Source: Staphylococcus pragensis (GTDB lineage: Bacteria; Bacillota; Bacilli; Staphylococcales; Staphylococcaceae). From it: a DNA stretch of 64,000 bases. The stretch lies in assembly GCF_004785665.1 (NCBI RefSeq), contig NZ_SRPJ01000001.1, forward strand, positions 1,082,876 to 1,146,875. The letters are read 5' to 3'. The translations under genes were made by a program, and so were the position numbers. Positions 40,062 to 50,441 of the stretch are shown here, one piece after another. Every line of letters begins with the position of its first letter. Position 1 is the first letter of the stretch. The notes under the pieces are model-generated. The model was not told where the DNA came from, did no database searches, and worked only from the letters and a program-made list of their open reading frames with translations.

Positions 40062-40619
40062 ATGTTTCTATGTAAACAGCAAATCGATATTCACGCTCGT
40101 TTTGGGATACCAAGAATAGCATTCCTTAGCTTTGTAACTACGGTGATTGCGTTTTTAGTAAGCTATGAAATTATGTATTACTTTGTTGATACACCGTTAT
40201 CAGATAGATACTTTTTAATTTTATTATTTTTTTTATTTATGATGTATCCTATTCACAAATTTATTCATTTGTTATTCTTTTTACCTTATTTCAAATCTTT
40301 TAGAGCGCATAAATTAAATAAAAAGCGTTATTTACCATATTTTAATACGTATGTCAGCACACCTGTTCACAAAATTTATTTTTGTATTAATTTAGTTATG
40401 CCTTTTTTAACTATTACAAGTATTTTAATATTCTTAACTACGCGTTTTCCAGAATATGGACATTATTTTATGTTTTTATTAGCATTAAACTCTGGCATTT
40501 CAGTTATGGATTTTTTATATTTGAAAATAATTATTTTTTCTAATGAAGGACAGTTTATTGAAGAACATCAAACAGGCATTAGTATTCTAAATAAAGTACC
40601 CTACCATTCACCATATTAA
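40062..40619 (+). CDS. DUF3267-like membrane protein, degenerate HEXXH
   Basis: Integral membrane protein of 185 residues with about four TM helices. Position and layout suggest the DUF3267 putative zincin family, in which an HEXXH motif lies in a TM segment. Here the corresponding sequence is HKFIH (residues 65-69), with Lys in place of the catalytic Glu, so peptidase activity is unlikely unless this is a structural coincidence. In Bacillales a DUF3267 gene often lies near prsA, as here (314 bases upstream). gaggtgg before the ATG. Confidence 0.65.
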   Translation: MFLCKQQIDIHARFGIPRIAFLSFVTTVIAFLVSYEIMYYFVDTPLSDRYFLILLFFLFMMYPIHKFIHLLFFLPYFKSFRAHKLNKKRYLPYFNTYVSTPVHKIYFCINLVMPFLTITSILIFLTTRFPEYGHYFMFLLALNSGISVMDFLYLKIIIFSNEGQFIEEHQTGISILNKVPYHSPY

Positions 40620-40621
40620 TA

Positions 40622-40816
40622 TTTAGGAGTGGGACAGAAATTTAGATAATTTCTTTACAACCCTAACTTGCTTTGCTTGTGGACTTTCTTTTTGAAAGTC
40701 TTTTTGTTGAGGCCCCAACCCCAGTGGGCTTTCTTTTCGAGAGGCTATGGTCAACATGTAAATCTGCCTATATGTTAGCGAAGGCTGAGACAATCTACTT
40801 TGTCTCAGCTTTTTTT
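40622..40816 (+). repeat. STAR-like intergenic repeat with terminal hairpin, copy 1
   Basis: Non-coding element of about 195 bases filling most of the gap before prsA. It starts GGAGTGGGACAGAAATTT, holds TTTGTTGAGGCCCC (40703-40716), a full match to the S. aureus STAR consensus TNTGTTGNGGCCCN, and ends with a terminator hairpin GCTGAGACAA/TTGTCTCAGC (40784-40809) followed by T7. The element at 52612 shares this order of parts. Confidence 0.8.
40784..40809 (+). terminator. Terminator hairpin ending STAR-like copy 1
   Basis: Perfect 10-base arms and T7 tail; probably ends transcription of the DUF3267-like gene or of the element itself. Confidence 0.85.
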
Positions 40817-40933
40817 AGTTCTTAAGTCGTATAGGCACTACTACTTTGGTAGTAGTGCGTTGGTTTCTAATTGGTGAAGCGCTTAGAATATGTTATAGTT
40901 ACGTTGTTATTAATGTAAAAGGAGCTATCAACT

Positions 40934-41902
40934 ATGAAAATTATGAATAAATTAATTGTTCCGGTAACAGCAAGTGCCCTGCTTTTAGGTGCTTGTGGTA
41001 ATCATTCCACTGATTCGGAAAGTAACACGCTTATTTCTTCAAAAGCTGGAGATGTAAAAGTTAAGGATGTAATGAATAAAATTGGCGATGATCAAATTGC
41101 AAGTACTTCATTTAGCATTGCCTTAAATAAAATTTTAGCTGATAAATACAAAGATAAAGTCGATACTAAAGATATTGACAATAATATTAAAAAAGAAGAA
41201 AAACAGTATGGTGGTAAAGATCAATTTGAAAGCATGCTTAAACAACAAGGTATGACTTTAAATGATTATAAAGAACAGAAAAAACTAGCTGCTTATCAAA
41301 AACAATTATTAGCAGACAAAATCAAAGTATCTGATAAAGAAATAAAAGATAATACTAAAAAAGCTTCACACATTTTAATTAAAGTTAAATCAAGTGATAG
41401 CGATAAAGAAGGCTTAAGTGATAAGAAAGCTAAAGCTAAAGCTGAAGAAATACAAAAAGAAGTTGAAAAAAATCCAAGCAAATTTGGAGAAATCGCTAAA
41501 AAAGAATCAATGGATACATCTAGTGCTAAAAAAGACGGTTCATTAGGTTATGTTGTTAAAGGCCAAATGGTAAGCAGTTTTGAAAAAGCCTTATTCAAAC
41601 TTAAAGAAGGCCAAGTATCAGACGTTGTCAAAACAGATTATGGTTACCATATTATTAAAGCCGATAAAGAAGACGACTTTGATAAAGAAAAATCTAGTCT
41701 AAAAACTAAGATCATTGAGCAAAAAGTTCAAAAAGATCCTAAATTATTAACTAATGCATATAAAGACTTACTTAAAGAATACAATGTAGACTATAAAGAT
41801 AGAGACATTAAAAAAGCTGTAGAAAATACGATTTTAAATCCAGACAAATTAAAACAGCAACAATCTCAACAAGATAGCTCATCTGCTGGCCTATCTTCAT
41901 AA
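40934..41902 (+). CDS. prsA: PrsA foldase lipoprotein
   Basis: Extracellular membrane-anchored folding factor for secreted proteins, 322 residues. Signal peptide with lipobox LLLGAC (Cys21). The parvulin-type PPIase domain lies at about residues 143-235, from SHILIKVK to GYHIIK, with [11 protein letters not shown] in its core. The flanks are Lys/Asp-rich helical chaperone arms, and the C-terminus is a Gln/Ser-rich tail. ATG 40934 with aaaggag 9 bases upstream; an ATG three codons inside is an alternative. In S. aureus PrsA contributes to beta-lactam resistance by folding PBP2a. Confidence 0.96.
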   Translation: MKIMNKLIVPVTASALLLGACGNHSTDSESNTLISSKAGDVKVKDVMNKIGDDQIASTSFSIALNKILADKYKDKVDTKDIDNNIKKEEKQYGGKDQFESMLKQQGMTLNDYKEQKKLAAYQKQLLADKIKVSDKEIKDNTKKASHILIKVKSSDSDKEGLSDKKAKAKAEEIQKEVEKNPSKFGEIAKKESMDTSSAKKDGSLGYVVKGQMVSSFEKALFKLKEGQVSDVVKTDYGYHIIKADKEDDFDKEKSSLKTKIIEQKVQKDPKLLTNAYKDLLKEYNVDYKDRDIKKAVENTILNPDKLKQQQSQQDSSSAGLSS

Positions 41903-41926
41903 TTTTCAAAAGTTAAAAAGTTATTA

Positions 41927-41968
41927 AAAACGATAGTTGCAACTGATTGAAGTTGCAACTATCGTTTT
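41927..41968. terminator. Bidirectional terminator between prsA and yhaM
   Basis: Perfect 18-base arms (aaaacgatagttgcaact and complement) with T runs on both strands. Confidence 0.9.
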
Positions 41969-41993
41969 TTTGTATTATCAAGATATTTTATTC

Positions 41994-42935
41994 TTAATCT
42001 AGTTTCTCTGGGTTGTAGAATTGACGATTTTCCATACCAAAAATACGTTCTGTAAATTGCCCTTTTTCTGTTTTCTTGAAAGCTTTTTCAAACATGTTCA
42101 TTTTTGCATCAATATTATCGATGAAGAATAAAATTTCCGCTTCTTTTAAATGTGGTAATTTAGGAGAACCGAATTCCATTTTACCGTGATGCGCTAAAAT
42201 CATGTGACGTAACAACATGACTTCTTCGCCTTCTATGCCAAGTTCTTTAGCAGCTTCGGCTACTTCATCACTTGCGATTGAAATATGACCAAGTAAATTA
42301 CCTTCAACGGTATATGTCGTCGCTACAGGACCGCTTAGTTCTCTCACTTTTCCTAAATCATGTAAGATGATAGAACTATAAAGTAAACTACGATTTAATA
42401 ATGGATAAATATCACATAGTGATTTAGCGATTCGCAACATTGTTAAAACATGATAGCTTAAGCCACTCGCAAAATTATGATGATGTGAACTTGCTGCAGG
42501 ATAAGTGAAAAATCTGTCTTGATATTTTTTTAATAAGTGACGTGTAATACGTTGTAAAGTCGCATTTTCAATATCTAATATATAATGTGAAATTTCTTCT
42601 TGTAATTCAGCTGGTGTTAAAGGTGCACCATCAATAAAATCTTGCGCTTTAAATCCTTCTTCAGGTTTAGCCAATCTAATTTGATTGATTTTCATTTGTT
42701 TGCGTCCTCTGTAATTAATAACATCACCTTTAACCCAAACAATTTCTTCAGGTTTCAAAATTTGCATTTCTTCTTTTGTAACTGTCCACAGTTTTGATTC
42801 TATATCGCCACTTTTATCTTGTAAGAAAAGCGTCATATAATCTTTTCCCTGAGCAGTAACGCCTTGTGTTGCTCTATGAATCATGAAGAAATTTTCAACT
42901 GAATCTCCTGGTTTTAATTTCTCTACGTTTCTCAT
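41994..42935 (-). CDS. yhaM: 3'-5' exoribonuclease YhaM
   Basis: RNA 3'-5' exonuclease of 313 residues; in S. aureus its homologue (Cbf1) trims short 3' ends. An OB-fold domain (about residues 15-90, with [19 protein letters not shown]) is followed by an HD phosphohydrolase domain with [11 protein letters not shown] and HMILAHHG. The start overlaps the yhaN stop (ATGA), so it is the last gene of yhaO-yhaN-yhaM. Confidence 0.95.
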   Translation of the reverse strand: MRNVEKLKPGDSVENFFMIHRATQGVTAQGKDYMTLFLQDKSGDIESKLWTVTKEEMQILKPEEIVWVKGDVINYRGRKQMKINQIRLAKPEEGFKAQDFIDGAPLTPAELQEEISHYILDIENATLQRITRHLLKKYQDRFFTYPAASSHHHNFASGLSYHVLTMLRIAKSLCDIYPLLNRSLLYSSIILHDLGKVRELSGPVATTYTVEGNLLGHISIASDEVAEAAKELGIEGEEVMLLRHMILAHHGKMEFGSPKLPHLKEAEILFFIDNIDAKMNMFEKAFKKTEKGQFTERIFGMENRQFYNPEKLD

Positions 42936-45868
42936 CGTTTACCGCCTTCCTCTATTTTATTTAATATCAGCATTTCTTTAGAAGGAATCGTAGTATCTTT
43001 TGTGCATGTGAAGTAAAGCACTTGATAATCATATGCTAACTCTCTTAAATAGTTTAACATCATTGATTTTCTTTGTTTATCAAAATGTACGAACGCATCA
43101 TCTATTATGATTGGGAATGGATAATATGGTCGTAATACTTTGATTAAACTAATTCTTAACGCTATATATAATAATTCTTTTGTTGATTGACTTAATTCTA
43201 ATGGATGGTACATCTGTCCATTATGATGTTTGACCATGATTGAATCATTTTCGTAAGTAATCAAATTATAATTATCATTTGTTAAAGATTTAAAGATAGT
43301 AATGGCTTCATTTATTACTTGTGGTAAACGTTTATCTTTAATTTGCTTAATGTGCTCATTTACTAGCGCTTCTAAATAACTTAAACTAGCCCAGTCTTTA
43401 GCGATGGAGTTCATTTTATTTTTTAAACTATGATAGTTATGACGTAGTTCTGATAACGTCTTATCTGTTTCCATTTGATTAATTTGTGCAGTTAATTCGC
43501 TTACTTCCATTTGTTTCCCTAAATACTGATCATTATAATCATCTACTTGTTGCGCTAACAACTGATCTTCATCTTCCACTTGAACCGTTGTTTTACTACT
43601 TAAAATAGAGCTATCCTCATAAGAAAAGTGGTGATTTTCTAAATAAGTAGTTAAATCATTAAAACGCGCTAAATTTTGTTGATACTGTTGATATTGCTCA
43701 TAATGTTGATAATAATCTGTTTCATTATCTACATTAATGAAGTTAAACAATGATTGAATTGTTTCGTCATTTTCAGTTAATCTAAGTTTTAACTGTTTTA
43801 TTTCATTTCCTAATAATTGAAGTTGATTTTGCAATTGATTTTTCTTTTCTTTATTTGCTTCGTAGGTAGAAAGCCACTTTTTCATGTCATTAAATAAAGA
43901 TATTTTATTAAAGTGAGTTAACTCATGAGCAATTTGGTTTTGCGCTTTTTCATAAAATGAAACTAATTTTTGATTTAATTCATCTCTTTGTTTAATTAAA
44001 TCTTTCAGATGATTATCGTTTGTCTTTAATTGATTCATTGTAGTGAAACTACCAATTAATAACTCATCAGTCATTTTTTCAGGTAATTTAATATCAGTCT
44101 TAACTTCTTGTAAATTGCTAGATATCTCATTCAAGTCCTTATTTGTTTTATCTAATAACTTTTGCTGATGTGCTGATTTATTAATTAAGACATTTTTACT
44201 TTTAGTAGCGTTATTCCAACGTTCACGAAGATGATATTGTTGATCTAAATCAAAGTTTAAATCATAATTTGCTTCTAATTCTTTTATTTGTTGTTCTAAG
44301 TTACTAATTTCATCACTAAACGTTTCACTATAATCCACGTCTTTTGATTTCGTCATGAATATGCCAACGACAAATAATATTGTAAGAATAGTAAAGATGA
44401 TTCCAAATATCATATTGGCTGTAATAAATGAAAAGATAGTTAATCCTAAACCAATTAAGCTTAAAACAATAAAACTAACTCTTAACCACCAATTACGTTT
44501 ATTCTTTCTTTCTTTTTCATTTTCAAATGTTTCTTTTAATTTGTTGTATAAATTTTCTTTTTCATGAAGTTCTAATTTTTGTTGATTATATTCTTTTTTC
44601 TTTTCAAGTGACGTTTCGGAAACTAATTCTTTTTCTAGCGTTGTAATCTCTTTAGCATTCGCTTGTTGTTCGATTTTAATTTCGTCAATGATTCTTTCAA
44701 TTTGTTGTTTCTGACTTTCTTGCTCGTTACGTTCTTTAATTTTTTGGCTCACATAGTTCTTCATTGCTTCAGACGTATCTGTTTCATGATGGACATCTTG
44801 CCAGCCTAAATTTGTTTTTAGTGTTTGTTGTTCTCTTTGAGAGTCATCGATTTCTTTATTCAGTGATGCAACTTTTAATTCATTTTGTTGAATATCACTT
44901 TCTTCTTGAGATAAACGATAGAAATTGTTAACTGCTTCTTCTGTTGGAAGTTCAATTTCATTAAAGTCTCTTTCAACTTTCTTTAATCTCTCTTCTTGTA
45001 TACTGATGTCTTTTTCTAATGATTGCTTATAACGGGCAGCCGTTTCGTATCGTTCAATCCCTTTTTCAGGGAATTTAAGTGGCTCGATATTTAACTTTTG
45101 TTCTAAACTTTTCCACTCTTGTGCTTGCGGATGAATAGCGAGTTCTTTTTGTTTATTTTCATGCATTTTAGATAATTGAGTTAAATTATCTTTAAGATGC
45201 GTTAAATGACGTTGAGATTTATCTCTATCATCTATTAAACGATGATACTCGTTTAACTTCGCTTCTTCATTTCTAATTTGTAATTCTATCTGTTTTAAAT
45301 CTTCAATTTGTTGATTTAAAATCGGATTCTTCCCTGCTTTTTTATAAAGTGTAGCTTTCTTTTGGGCAATCATATTTCCCATTGAAGTGAATTCAGATGA
45401 ACCAAGCGCACCTGCTTCTAATAGATAATTTTGTAATTGCTTTTCATCCATATTGCGATGTATATCTTGTAAACCTAAAACATTAAAAGAAAATATACCT
45501 TGATATGTTTTTTTAGAGATATGATTAAGTTTCTTCTTCAACCATGCTTCATCACGAATAAGTCCATTTTCAAGATAAACTTTAACGTCCCCTTGCGCAC
45601 TTCCTTTAATACGTTCAACAACTACTTCGGATTTATCATCAAAGAGGAGTGTAAGTTTCCCACCATATTGATTACCCATACGAGGTTCTAGACGTGGTTC
45701 TTTCTCTTTTTTCGTTGGAAATCCAAATAATATTGAATGGATAAATGCTTGAATAGTAGATTTACCTGCCTCATTTTCACCATAAATTTCAGTAAATGAA
45801 TCGTTAAAAGTAATCTTTCGTTCAACAAATTTACCATATCCATAGATTTCAAGTGATTTAATGATCAT
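42932..45868 (-). CDS. yhaN: YhaN, SbcC/Rad50-like ATPase with central TM hairpin
   Basis: Large ATPase of 978 residues. Walker [10 protein letters not shown] is near residue 35, the ABC-type signature [16 protein letters not shown] and Walker [14 protein letters not shown] are near the C-terminus, and long coiled coils lie between, the SMC/Rad50 plan. In the middle (about residues 460-507), where Rad50 has its CXXC zinc hook, there are instead two hydrophobic helices ([20 protein letters not shown] and [19 protein letters not shown]) with no CXXC. It overlaps yhaO by 11 bases; start ATG at 45868 with gaggtg. Probably forms a membrane-tethered Mre11-Rad50-like complex with YhaO. Confidence 0.9.
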   Translation of the reverse strand: MIIKSLEIYGYGKFVERKITFNDSFTEIYGENEAGKSTIQAFIHSILFGFPTKKEKEPRLEPRMGNQYGGKLTLLFDDKSEVVVERIKGSAQGDVKVYLENGLIRDEAWLKKKLNHISKKTYQGIFSFNVLGLQDIHRNMDEKQLQNYLLEAGALGSSEFTSMGNMIAQKKATLYKKAGKNPILNQQIEDLKQIELQIRNEEAKLNEYHRLIDDRDKSQRHLTHLKDNLTQLSKMHENKQKELAIHPQAQEWKSLEQKLNIEPLKFPEKGIERYETAARYKQSLEKDISIQEERLKKVERDFNEIELPTEEAVNNFYRLSQEESDIQQNELKVASLNKEIDDSQREQQTLKTNLGWQDVHHETDTSEAMKNYVSQKIKERNEQESQKQQIERIIDEIKIEQQANAKEITTLEKELVSETSLEKKKEYNQQKLELHEKENLYNKLKETFENEKERKNKRNWWLRVSFIVLSLIGLGLTIFSFITANMIFGIIFTILTILFVVGIFMTKSKDVDYSETFSDEISNLEQQIKELEANYDLNFDLDQQYHLRERWNNATKSKNVLINKSAHQQKLLDKTNKDLNEISSNLQEVKTDIKLPEKMTDELLIGSFTTMNQLKTNDNHLKDLIKQRDELNQKLVSFYEKAQNQIAHELTHFNKISLFNDMKKWLSTYEANKEKKNQLQNQLQLLGNEIKQLKLRLTENDETIQSLFNFINVDNETDYYQHYEQYQQYQQNLARFNDLTTYLENHHFSYEDSSILSSKTTVQVEDEDQLLAQQVDDYNDQYLGKQMEVSELTAQINQMETDKTLSELRHNYHSLKNKMNSIAKDWASLSYLEALVNEHIKQIKDKRLPQVINEAITIFKSLTNDNYNLITYENDSIMVKHHNGQMYHPLELSQSTKELLYIALRISLIKVLRPYYPFPIIIDDAFVHFDKQRKSMMLNYLRELAYDYQVLYFTCTKDTTIPSKEMLILNKIEEGGKR

Positions 45869-47054
45869 AGTTATCACCTCGCATGTCTTCTTTCAATAAT
45901 TTCTCAGCTCGATCAACCAACTCAACTTTGTCGAAATTAGTGTAATCATCTAAATATTTGGAAGCTCTAGGATTTAAATATAGTTCAGTCATCGCTTCTT
46001 CGAATAACTTAGTGTCATCAATTAATTCTTTTGAGAATTCTCGAACAAGTGGCGTGTCTTCGTTTTGAATATAATTAAATATTAAATCTTCAATGACTAT
46101 AAAGTGATTCTCATTTTCTTCATACTCATCAATCATAGCTTTGATTTGGCTAATATCTTGAGGTGATATCGCTTTTTCGCTATCTATATCTAAAGTCAGT
46201 CTATAGAATGCTTTACCTTGAGAACGCACACTATCTTTGAATTGTTGTACTACTTCATAGATGCCTTGTTTATTCGTTTTATCCGTCTCAATTGTAGCTG
46301 TATCGAAACGAATAGATTGTGTAGGAATAAATTTCGTTGTAAGTTTTAGACTATCCCCTTCAACAAGCAAACAACCTTTTTCTCCTTGCTCTCCAAAATG
46401 TCTACCTTGAATATTACCTGAATAATGAATTGGCGGCATATCGCTTAATTCCTGACGTTCATGAATATGGCCCAGTGCCCAATAATGATAAAGTTTACTT
46501 TTTAAATCTTCTAAAATAAATTCTGTGTAGCGATTTTCAGCACTTGATTTACTATATGTGCCATGAAGCATACCAATATGAATGCCGTTAGCACCTTGGC
46601 TAGATGGATATTCATCAATTTTATTTTCATAACTTGCATTATTTTGATAACTAAAACCATGTATATTAATTGTTTCGCCATCTTTAGTTATCGCTTGATA
46701 TGTTTCAACTCTATTTGAAAAGACAGATACATTATTAGGCCAATCATCTGTAATTCTTTCAGTTAATGGGTCATGATTCCCATGGACTATGTATACAAAG
46801 ATTTGTTCTTTTTCTAAACGTTTAAATTGTTCTTTTAAGAATACTTCAGCACGTAAAGTACGATTCTCTTGATCAAATAAGTCTCCTACAATAAGTAAGA
46901 AATCTACTTCTTCTTTAAGAGCAATGTCTACGATATTTTTAAAACTTTCATAAGCACTATTTTGCACATCTTCAAAAATCTTTGGCGCTAAATGGCTTTT
47001 AGATTTGAAAGGACTATCAAGGTGCAAATCCGCACAGTGAATAAATTTAATCAT
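45858..47054 (-). CDS. yhaO: YhaO, Mre11/SbcD-like metallophosphoesterase
   Basis: Predicted DNA exonuclease of 398 residues. The calcineurin-like metal motifs are complete: CADLHLDSPF, VGDLFDQ, VHGNHDPL and ALGHIH. The C-terminal third is a helical capping region that should contact the YhaN coil base. Start ATG 47054 (MIKFIHCADLH) with aaggag 9 bases upstream; the open frame extends 30 codons further with no site. First gene of yhaO-yhaN-yhaM. B. subtilis YhaO is linked to DNA repair. Confidence 0.93.
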   Translation of the reverse strand: MIKFIHCADLHLDSPFKSKSHLAPKIFEDVQNSAYESFKNIVDIALKEEVDFLLIVGDLFDQENRTLRAEVFLKEQFKRLEKEQIFVYIVHGNHDPLTERITDDWPNNVSVFSNRVETYQAITKDGETINIHGFSYQNNASYENKIDEYPSSQGANGIHIGMLHGTYSKSSAENRYTEFILEDLKSKLYHYWALGHIHERQELSDMPPIHYSGNIQGRHFGEQGEKGCLLVEGDSLKLTTKFIPTQSIRFDTATIETDKTNKQGIYEVVQQFKDSVRSQGKAFYRLTLDIDSEKAISPQDISQIKAMIDEYEENENHFIVIEDLIFNYIQNEDTPLVREFSKELIDDTKLFEEAMTELYLNPRASKYLDDYTNFDKVELVDRAEKLLKEDMRGDNYDH

Positions 47055-47158
47055 CAGTTTAGGCTCCTTAGTATTAGGATTAGATGTCTCTATTATGTAT
47101 TTATATATTTTACCATATCTTATTTTATTTGGGTCGATGAACATTAAACATTAAAAAA

Positions 47159-47200
47159 AAAGCTACAAGACTTTCTATAAGTAGAAAGTTTTGTAGCTTT
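47159..47200 (-). terminator. Terminator of yheAB unit
   Basis: Arms aaagctacaagactttct and agaaagttttgtagcttt, T-rich tail on the minus strand. Confidence 0.85.
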
Positions 47201-47264
47201 AGACTGACAATTACTCTATCAGTCTTTATATAAACATTTCATTATCTAAAACCTAAGCTATTAA

Positions 47265-47609
47265 TTAGTCAGCGTAGATTTCATCTAAAGGTTTTACGAT
47301 AATTTGATTAATTTCTTGGAATACTTGGCTCATTTTTTGTTCAGCTTGCATTAATTCAGAAATATTTTCATCTTTTTCAATTGCTTGAGCTTGTTCTTGA
47401 GCTTTAGCTAAATCTTCCTCAGGAATTTCTTCACCTTGCATTTGTTTTTGTTGGAAGTTTAATTGAGTTTCGCGGAACTCATCAAATAATTTTTTAGATT
47501 CTTCATTGTCTTTAACTTTAGAGAAAGCATCTTTAATTGCTTTGTATTCATCGCTATCTCTTAAAGCTTGTTCTAAATTGTTTGCGTAATCATATAAATT
47601 TACTGCCAT
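47265..47609 (-). CDS. yheA: YheA (UPF0342/YlbF-like) protein
   Basis: Helical soluble protein of 114 residues: [17 protein letters not shown] at the start, [21 protein letters not shown] centrally, [11 protein letters not shown] at the end. These match B. subtilis YheA (UPF0342). Relatives YlbF/YmcA bind RNase Y, but that is not shown for YheA. Start ATG 47609; aaggag lies 12 bases upstream, slightly long. The frame opens 13 codons earlier. Downstream of yheB on the same strand. Confidence 0.88.
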   Translation of the reverse strand: MAVNLYDYANNLEQALRDSDEYKAIKDAFSKVKDNEESKKLFDEFRETQLNFQQKQMQGEEIPEEDLAKAQEQAQAIEKDENISELMQAEQKMSQVFQEINQIIVKPLDEIYAD

Positions 47610-47678
47610 GTCTATATTGCACTCCTTCGTGTAATGATGTTTTAACAACTCTTTATTACCATAACATATTATGGTTCG

Positions 47679-48809
47679 TTAGACAAAGATTGCGACTAGA
47701 CCTTGGAAGAAACCAATAATTCCTCCTAAAATAAAGCCTAATGACATAATTAATTTAAGTTCTTTATTCGCAATCTCAATAATTAAACGTTCAATATAAT
47801 CCAAATCAAATGTATTAATTTGGTCTTCTACTAATTTACGTAAATTAATTTTTTCCATAATTGTTGAAACATGTTTTGACGCTTGTTCAACAACTAAATT
47901 TGTAATTTTATTAGCAATTTCTACTTCTAAATAATTAATAAATTGAGGTGCCAAATCGCTAAATGGCGTATTTACTTTATCATTTAAATTTAAATAAGAT
48001 GTTAGCCATTGAGTTGTAGACTCAGATATTTTTGAAAATTGCTCTTCTTTAACTACTTGTCCTAAAGATTGATTTTTTAGTGTTTCATACTCATTATGAA
48101 TGACTTGATCAATAATGCCTTTCGCCTTAGGATGACTTGTTAAACGTATTAATTCATGTTGTATTCTGTCGGCAATGCTCTCTTTAGTCATAAACATTTG
48201 TAACAGACCAACAATTTTTCCTTTTTCAGCAAAAAATGTATCTAACATATCGTAAATATCGCGAGCGCCTTTGTCTGAAGATAAATAGATACGTGCTCTT
48301 TCACATAATAAATCACCGACGTTCTCCATCTTATCATCAATCATTGAAATAGCTTCTTGAGGTAAAATCTCTACGATAGGTACATGGCGATGCTCTTGAT
48401 AATATTGATTTAGTTTATTAGAAATTGTGTCATCTAATTTATCATTAATTAGATAATCGATATCAATATCAAAATTATGTGCAAAGTTTCGAATCGTCGC
48501 ATCATCACGTCTAAGTTTAGAAATTTGTTCAACAACAAATTCATTAATCGTTGCTCTTGTATTAGGTTCATTTAATTTATTATGAATAACGGACTCGGTA
48601 ATGAGATGTTCTTCGATGACTTGCCCAATCTTAGTCGCAATTTCATCTCTACGTTTAGGAATAAGCCCTGGCGTAAATGGAATACGCATTTTAAAGATGT
48701 AATGAGGCTTATAGGGGTGAAATAACATGCGAATCGCAATTACATTGGTCACGCCACCAATGACCGCCCCCACTACAATCATAAAAAGTATTACTAAAAA
48801 AGCTTGCAT
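47679..48809 (-). CDS. yheB: YheB-like DUF445 membrane protein
   Basis: Protein of 376 residues with a TM helix at each end (residues 3-22 and about 355-375) and a long helical middle. The N-terminal GGVTNVIAIRMLFHPYKP and FTPGLIPKRRDEIA are signatures of DUF445/YheB. Both ends in the membrane imply a cytoplasmic or external helical loop. Function unknown. yheB-yheA pairing is conserved in Bacillales. ggag site before the ATG. Confidence 0.88.
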   Translation of the reverse strand: MQAFLVILFMIVVGAVIGGVTNVIAIRMLFHPYKPHYIFKMRIPFTPGLIPKRRDEIATKIGQVIEEHLITESVIHNKLNEPNTRATINEFVVEQISKLRRDDATIRNFAHNFDIDIDYLINDKLDDTISNKLNQYYQEHRHVPIVEILPQEAISMIDDKMENVGDLLCERARIYLSSDKGARDIYDMLDTFFAEKGKIVGLLQMFMTKESIADRIQHELIRLTSHPKAKGIIDQVIHNEYETLKNQSLGQVVKEEQFSKISESTTQWLTSYLNLNDKVNTPFSDLAPQFINYLEVEIANKITNLVVEQASKHVSTIMEKINLRKLVEDQINTFDLDYIERLIIEIANKELKLIMSLGFILGGIIGFFQGLVAIFV

Positions 48810-48938
48810 TGGTTATTCTCCTTATTGTGTTATAACATTAAGCAAATTATATCATGCACTGTCTAAAATCTCATGACTGAATAGCTAAAATAAGTTAATT
48901 GTAATTTGCTTATAACTATTTCTTCAATGTATCTAAAA

Positions 48939-48974
48939 AGACGAATTTATTGCACATTCACAACAAATCCGTCT
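48939..48974 (-). terminator. Terminator of xdrA
   Basis: Arms agacgaattt and aaatccgtct with one wobble; followed on the minus strand by a TTTTT run. Confidence 0.65.
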
Positions 48975-49060
48975 CAACATTCTAACTAATTTATTATTTA
49001 AAATAGTGATTAAATCATTAATAGATTCTTCTATCACTTTATTAATCTGTTTACACTTTA

Positions 49061-49525
49061 CTAGACGTGCATTAATTCTTCTTTAGCATTTCTGTTAAAG
49101 TAAGTTTCAGCTTCTCTTAATTTCGCTGTACCAAAGATGGGTTGTTTCTCAGAGTTAAGTACTCTATAGATATTGCTTACTTTATTGCTTTGTAAGATGA
49201 AACCATTACGAGTCTCGATTGTATTCCAATAAATATCACTAGTTGTAGAATGGTTAGGGTATGCACAGTGATTACGTGAGATTGTTTGTACAATTTCAAG
49301 TGGGTCACAACCGAACGTATTATTTAATACGTCAGAATCTCTAAATAATGCACAAATTGATACGCAAGTTGTCCAGTTAGGTAACACGCGTTCTTTCTCG
49401 ATTTGAACTAATGTTTTCTTTGAAAGGCCAATTGTTTGAGCCATAGTATCTTGCGTATAGCCCGCTTCAATTCTTACCATTTTAAATTTTGTTTGAATTA
49501 AATCTGTAAAACTCTGTCTATCCAT
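49061..49525 (-). CDS. xdrA: XdrA-like XRE-family regulator
   Basis: DNA-binding protein of 154 residues. The XRE helix-turn-helix is at about residues 12-55 (RIEAGYTQDTMAQTIGLSKKTLVQIEK). The C-terminal half is a separate ligand- or dimer-type region (TSDIYWNTIETRNGFILQ). Length, sequence and place before airSR match S. aureus XdrA, an activator of spa and modulator of beta-lactam response. aaggt site before the ATG. The 275 bases between airR and xdrA are AT-rich and hold no gene; xdrA's promoter is probably there. Confidence 0.88.
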   Translation of the reverse strand: MDRQSFTDLIQTKFKMVRIEAGYTQDTMAQTIGLSKKTLVQIEKERVLPNWTTCVSICALFRDSDVLNNTFGCDPLEIVQTISRNHCAYPNHSTTSDIYWNTIETRNGFILQSNKVSNIYRVLNSEKQPIFGTAKLREAETYFNRNAKEELMHV

Positions 49526-49800
49526 ATTTTGTTCTCTACCTTTCTAATAGGGGTTATATTCTCCGGACGCAAGAAATTGCAATAATACACATTTCTTGAA
49601 ACACAAATTACATCTTAATATATTTTCAATAAAATGAAAAGAGGAATTTTTGTTTTTACATACAATTTTATTAAAGGCAAAATTGTCAAAATAATTAAAC
49701 AAGTTTAATAAATCATTTATTTTTAAAAGAAATTGTTTTGCAATATTAATTTTTAATACCTTAAAGATCTTATTTTGAATAAATTTTTTATATTCCCTAG

Positions 49801-50424
49801 TTAAATGAGTTTATTTTCAATTGCATAAATTGCTGCTTGGGTACGATCTGTTACTTCTAATTTATTGAAAATATGACTTACATGCGTTTTAATTGTTTTT
49901 TCTGAAACAAATAATGTAGAGGCAATTTCTTTATTCGTTTTACCTTTAACCATTTCACGCAATACTTCAATTTCTCTCTTTGATAACTTGTTATTAAAAT
50001 GCGGTTTCTGAGACATAGAAGCCATGACGTTTTTTGCTTCAGGATGAATCACCTTTTCATCATTCAACACTTGTAAAATAGTATTAATTAATTTCTGTGG
50101 TTCAACGTCTTTCATTTCATAACCATCTGCACCCTTACTAAGTGCTGACATTACATGCTCATCATCTACGTAGCTTGTTAATACGAGTACTTTTATTTCT
50201 GGATAATGTTTTTTAACGTATTCTGTCACTTCAATGCCATTCATTCCAGGCATGACTAAATCTAATAAAATAATATCTGGTAAAGCATTCTCTTTTAAAT
50301 CATCTATGAAACTTTGACCATCTGCAAAACTAGCTTGAACTTCTAAGTCCTCTACTGTAGACAGTAAAAATTCTAATCCTTGTCTTACAATATGATGATC
50401 ATCGATTAAAATTACCTTTGCCAA
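49801..50424 (-). CDS. airR: AirR response regulator (NarL/LuxR type)
   Basis: Response regulator of 207 residues. The receiver domain has the phospho-acceptor Asp55 in ILLDLVMPGMNG, acidic pocket DDHH, and Lys in the KDVEP segment. The C-terminal GerE/LuxR helix-turn-helix is LSKREIEVLREMVKGKTNKEI to TVKTHVS-like (TIKTHVSHIFNKLEV). It follows airS by 17 bases. The combination with a cysteine-rich GAF kinase identifies the AirSR (YhcSR) redox/oxygen-sensing system of staphylococci. Confidence 0.9.
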   Translation of the reverse strand: MAKVILIDDHHIVRQGLEFLLSTVEDLEVQASFADGQSFIDDLKENALPDIILLDLVMPGMNGIEVTEYVKKHYPEIKVLVLTSYVDDEHVMSALSKGADGYEMKDVEPQKLINTILQVLNDEKVIHPEAKNVMASMSQKPHFNNKLSKREIEVLREMVKGKTNKEIASTLFVSEKTIKTHVSHIFNKLEVTDRTQAAIYAIENKLI

Positions 50425-50441
50425 ATGTTAAACTCCTTCCC

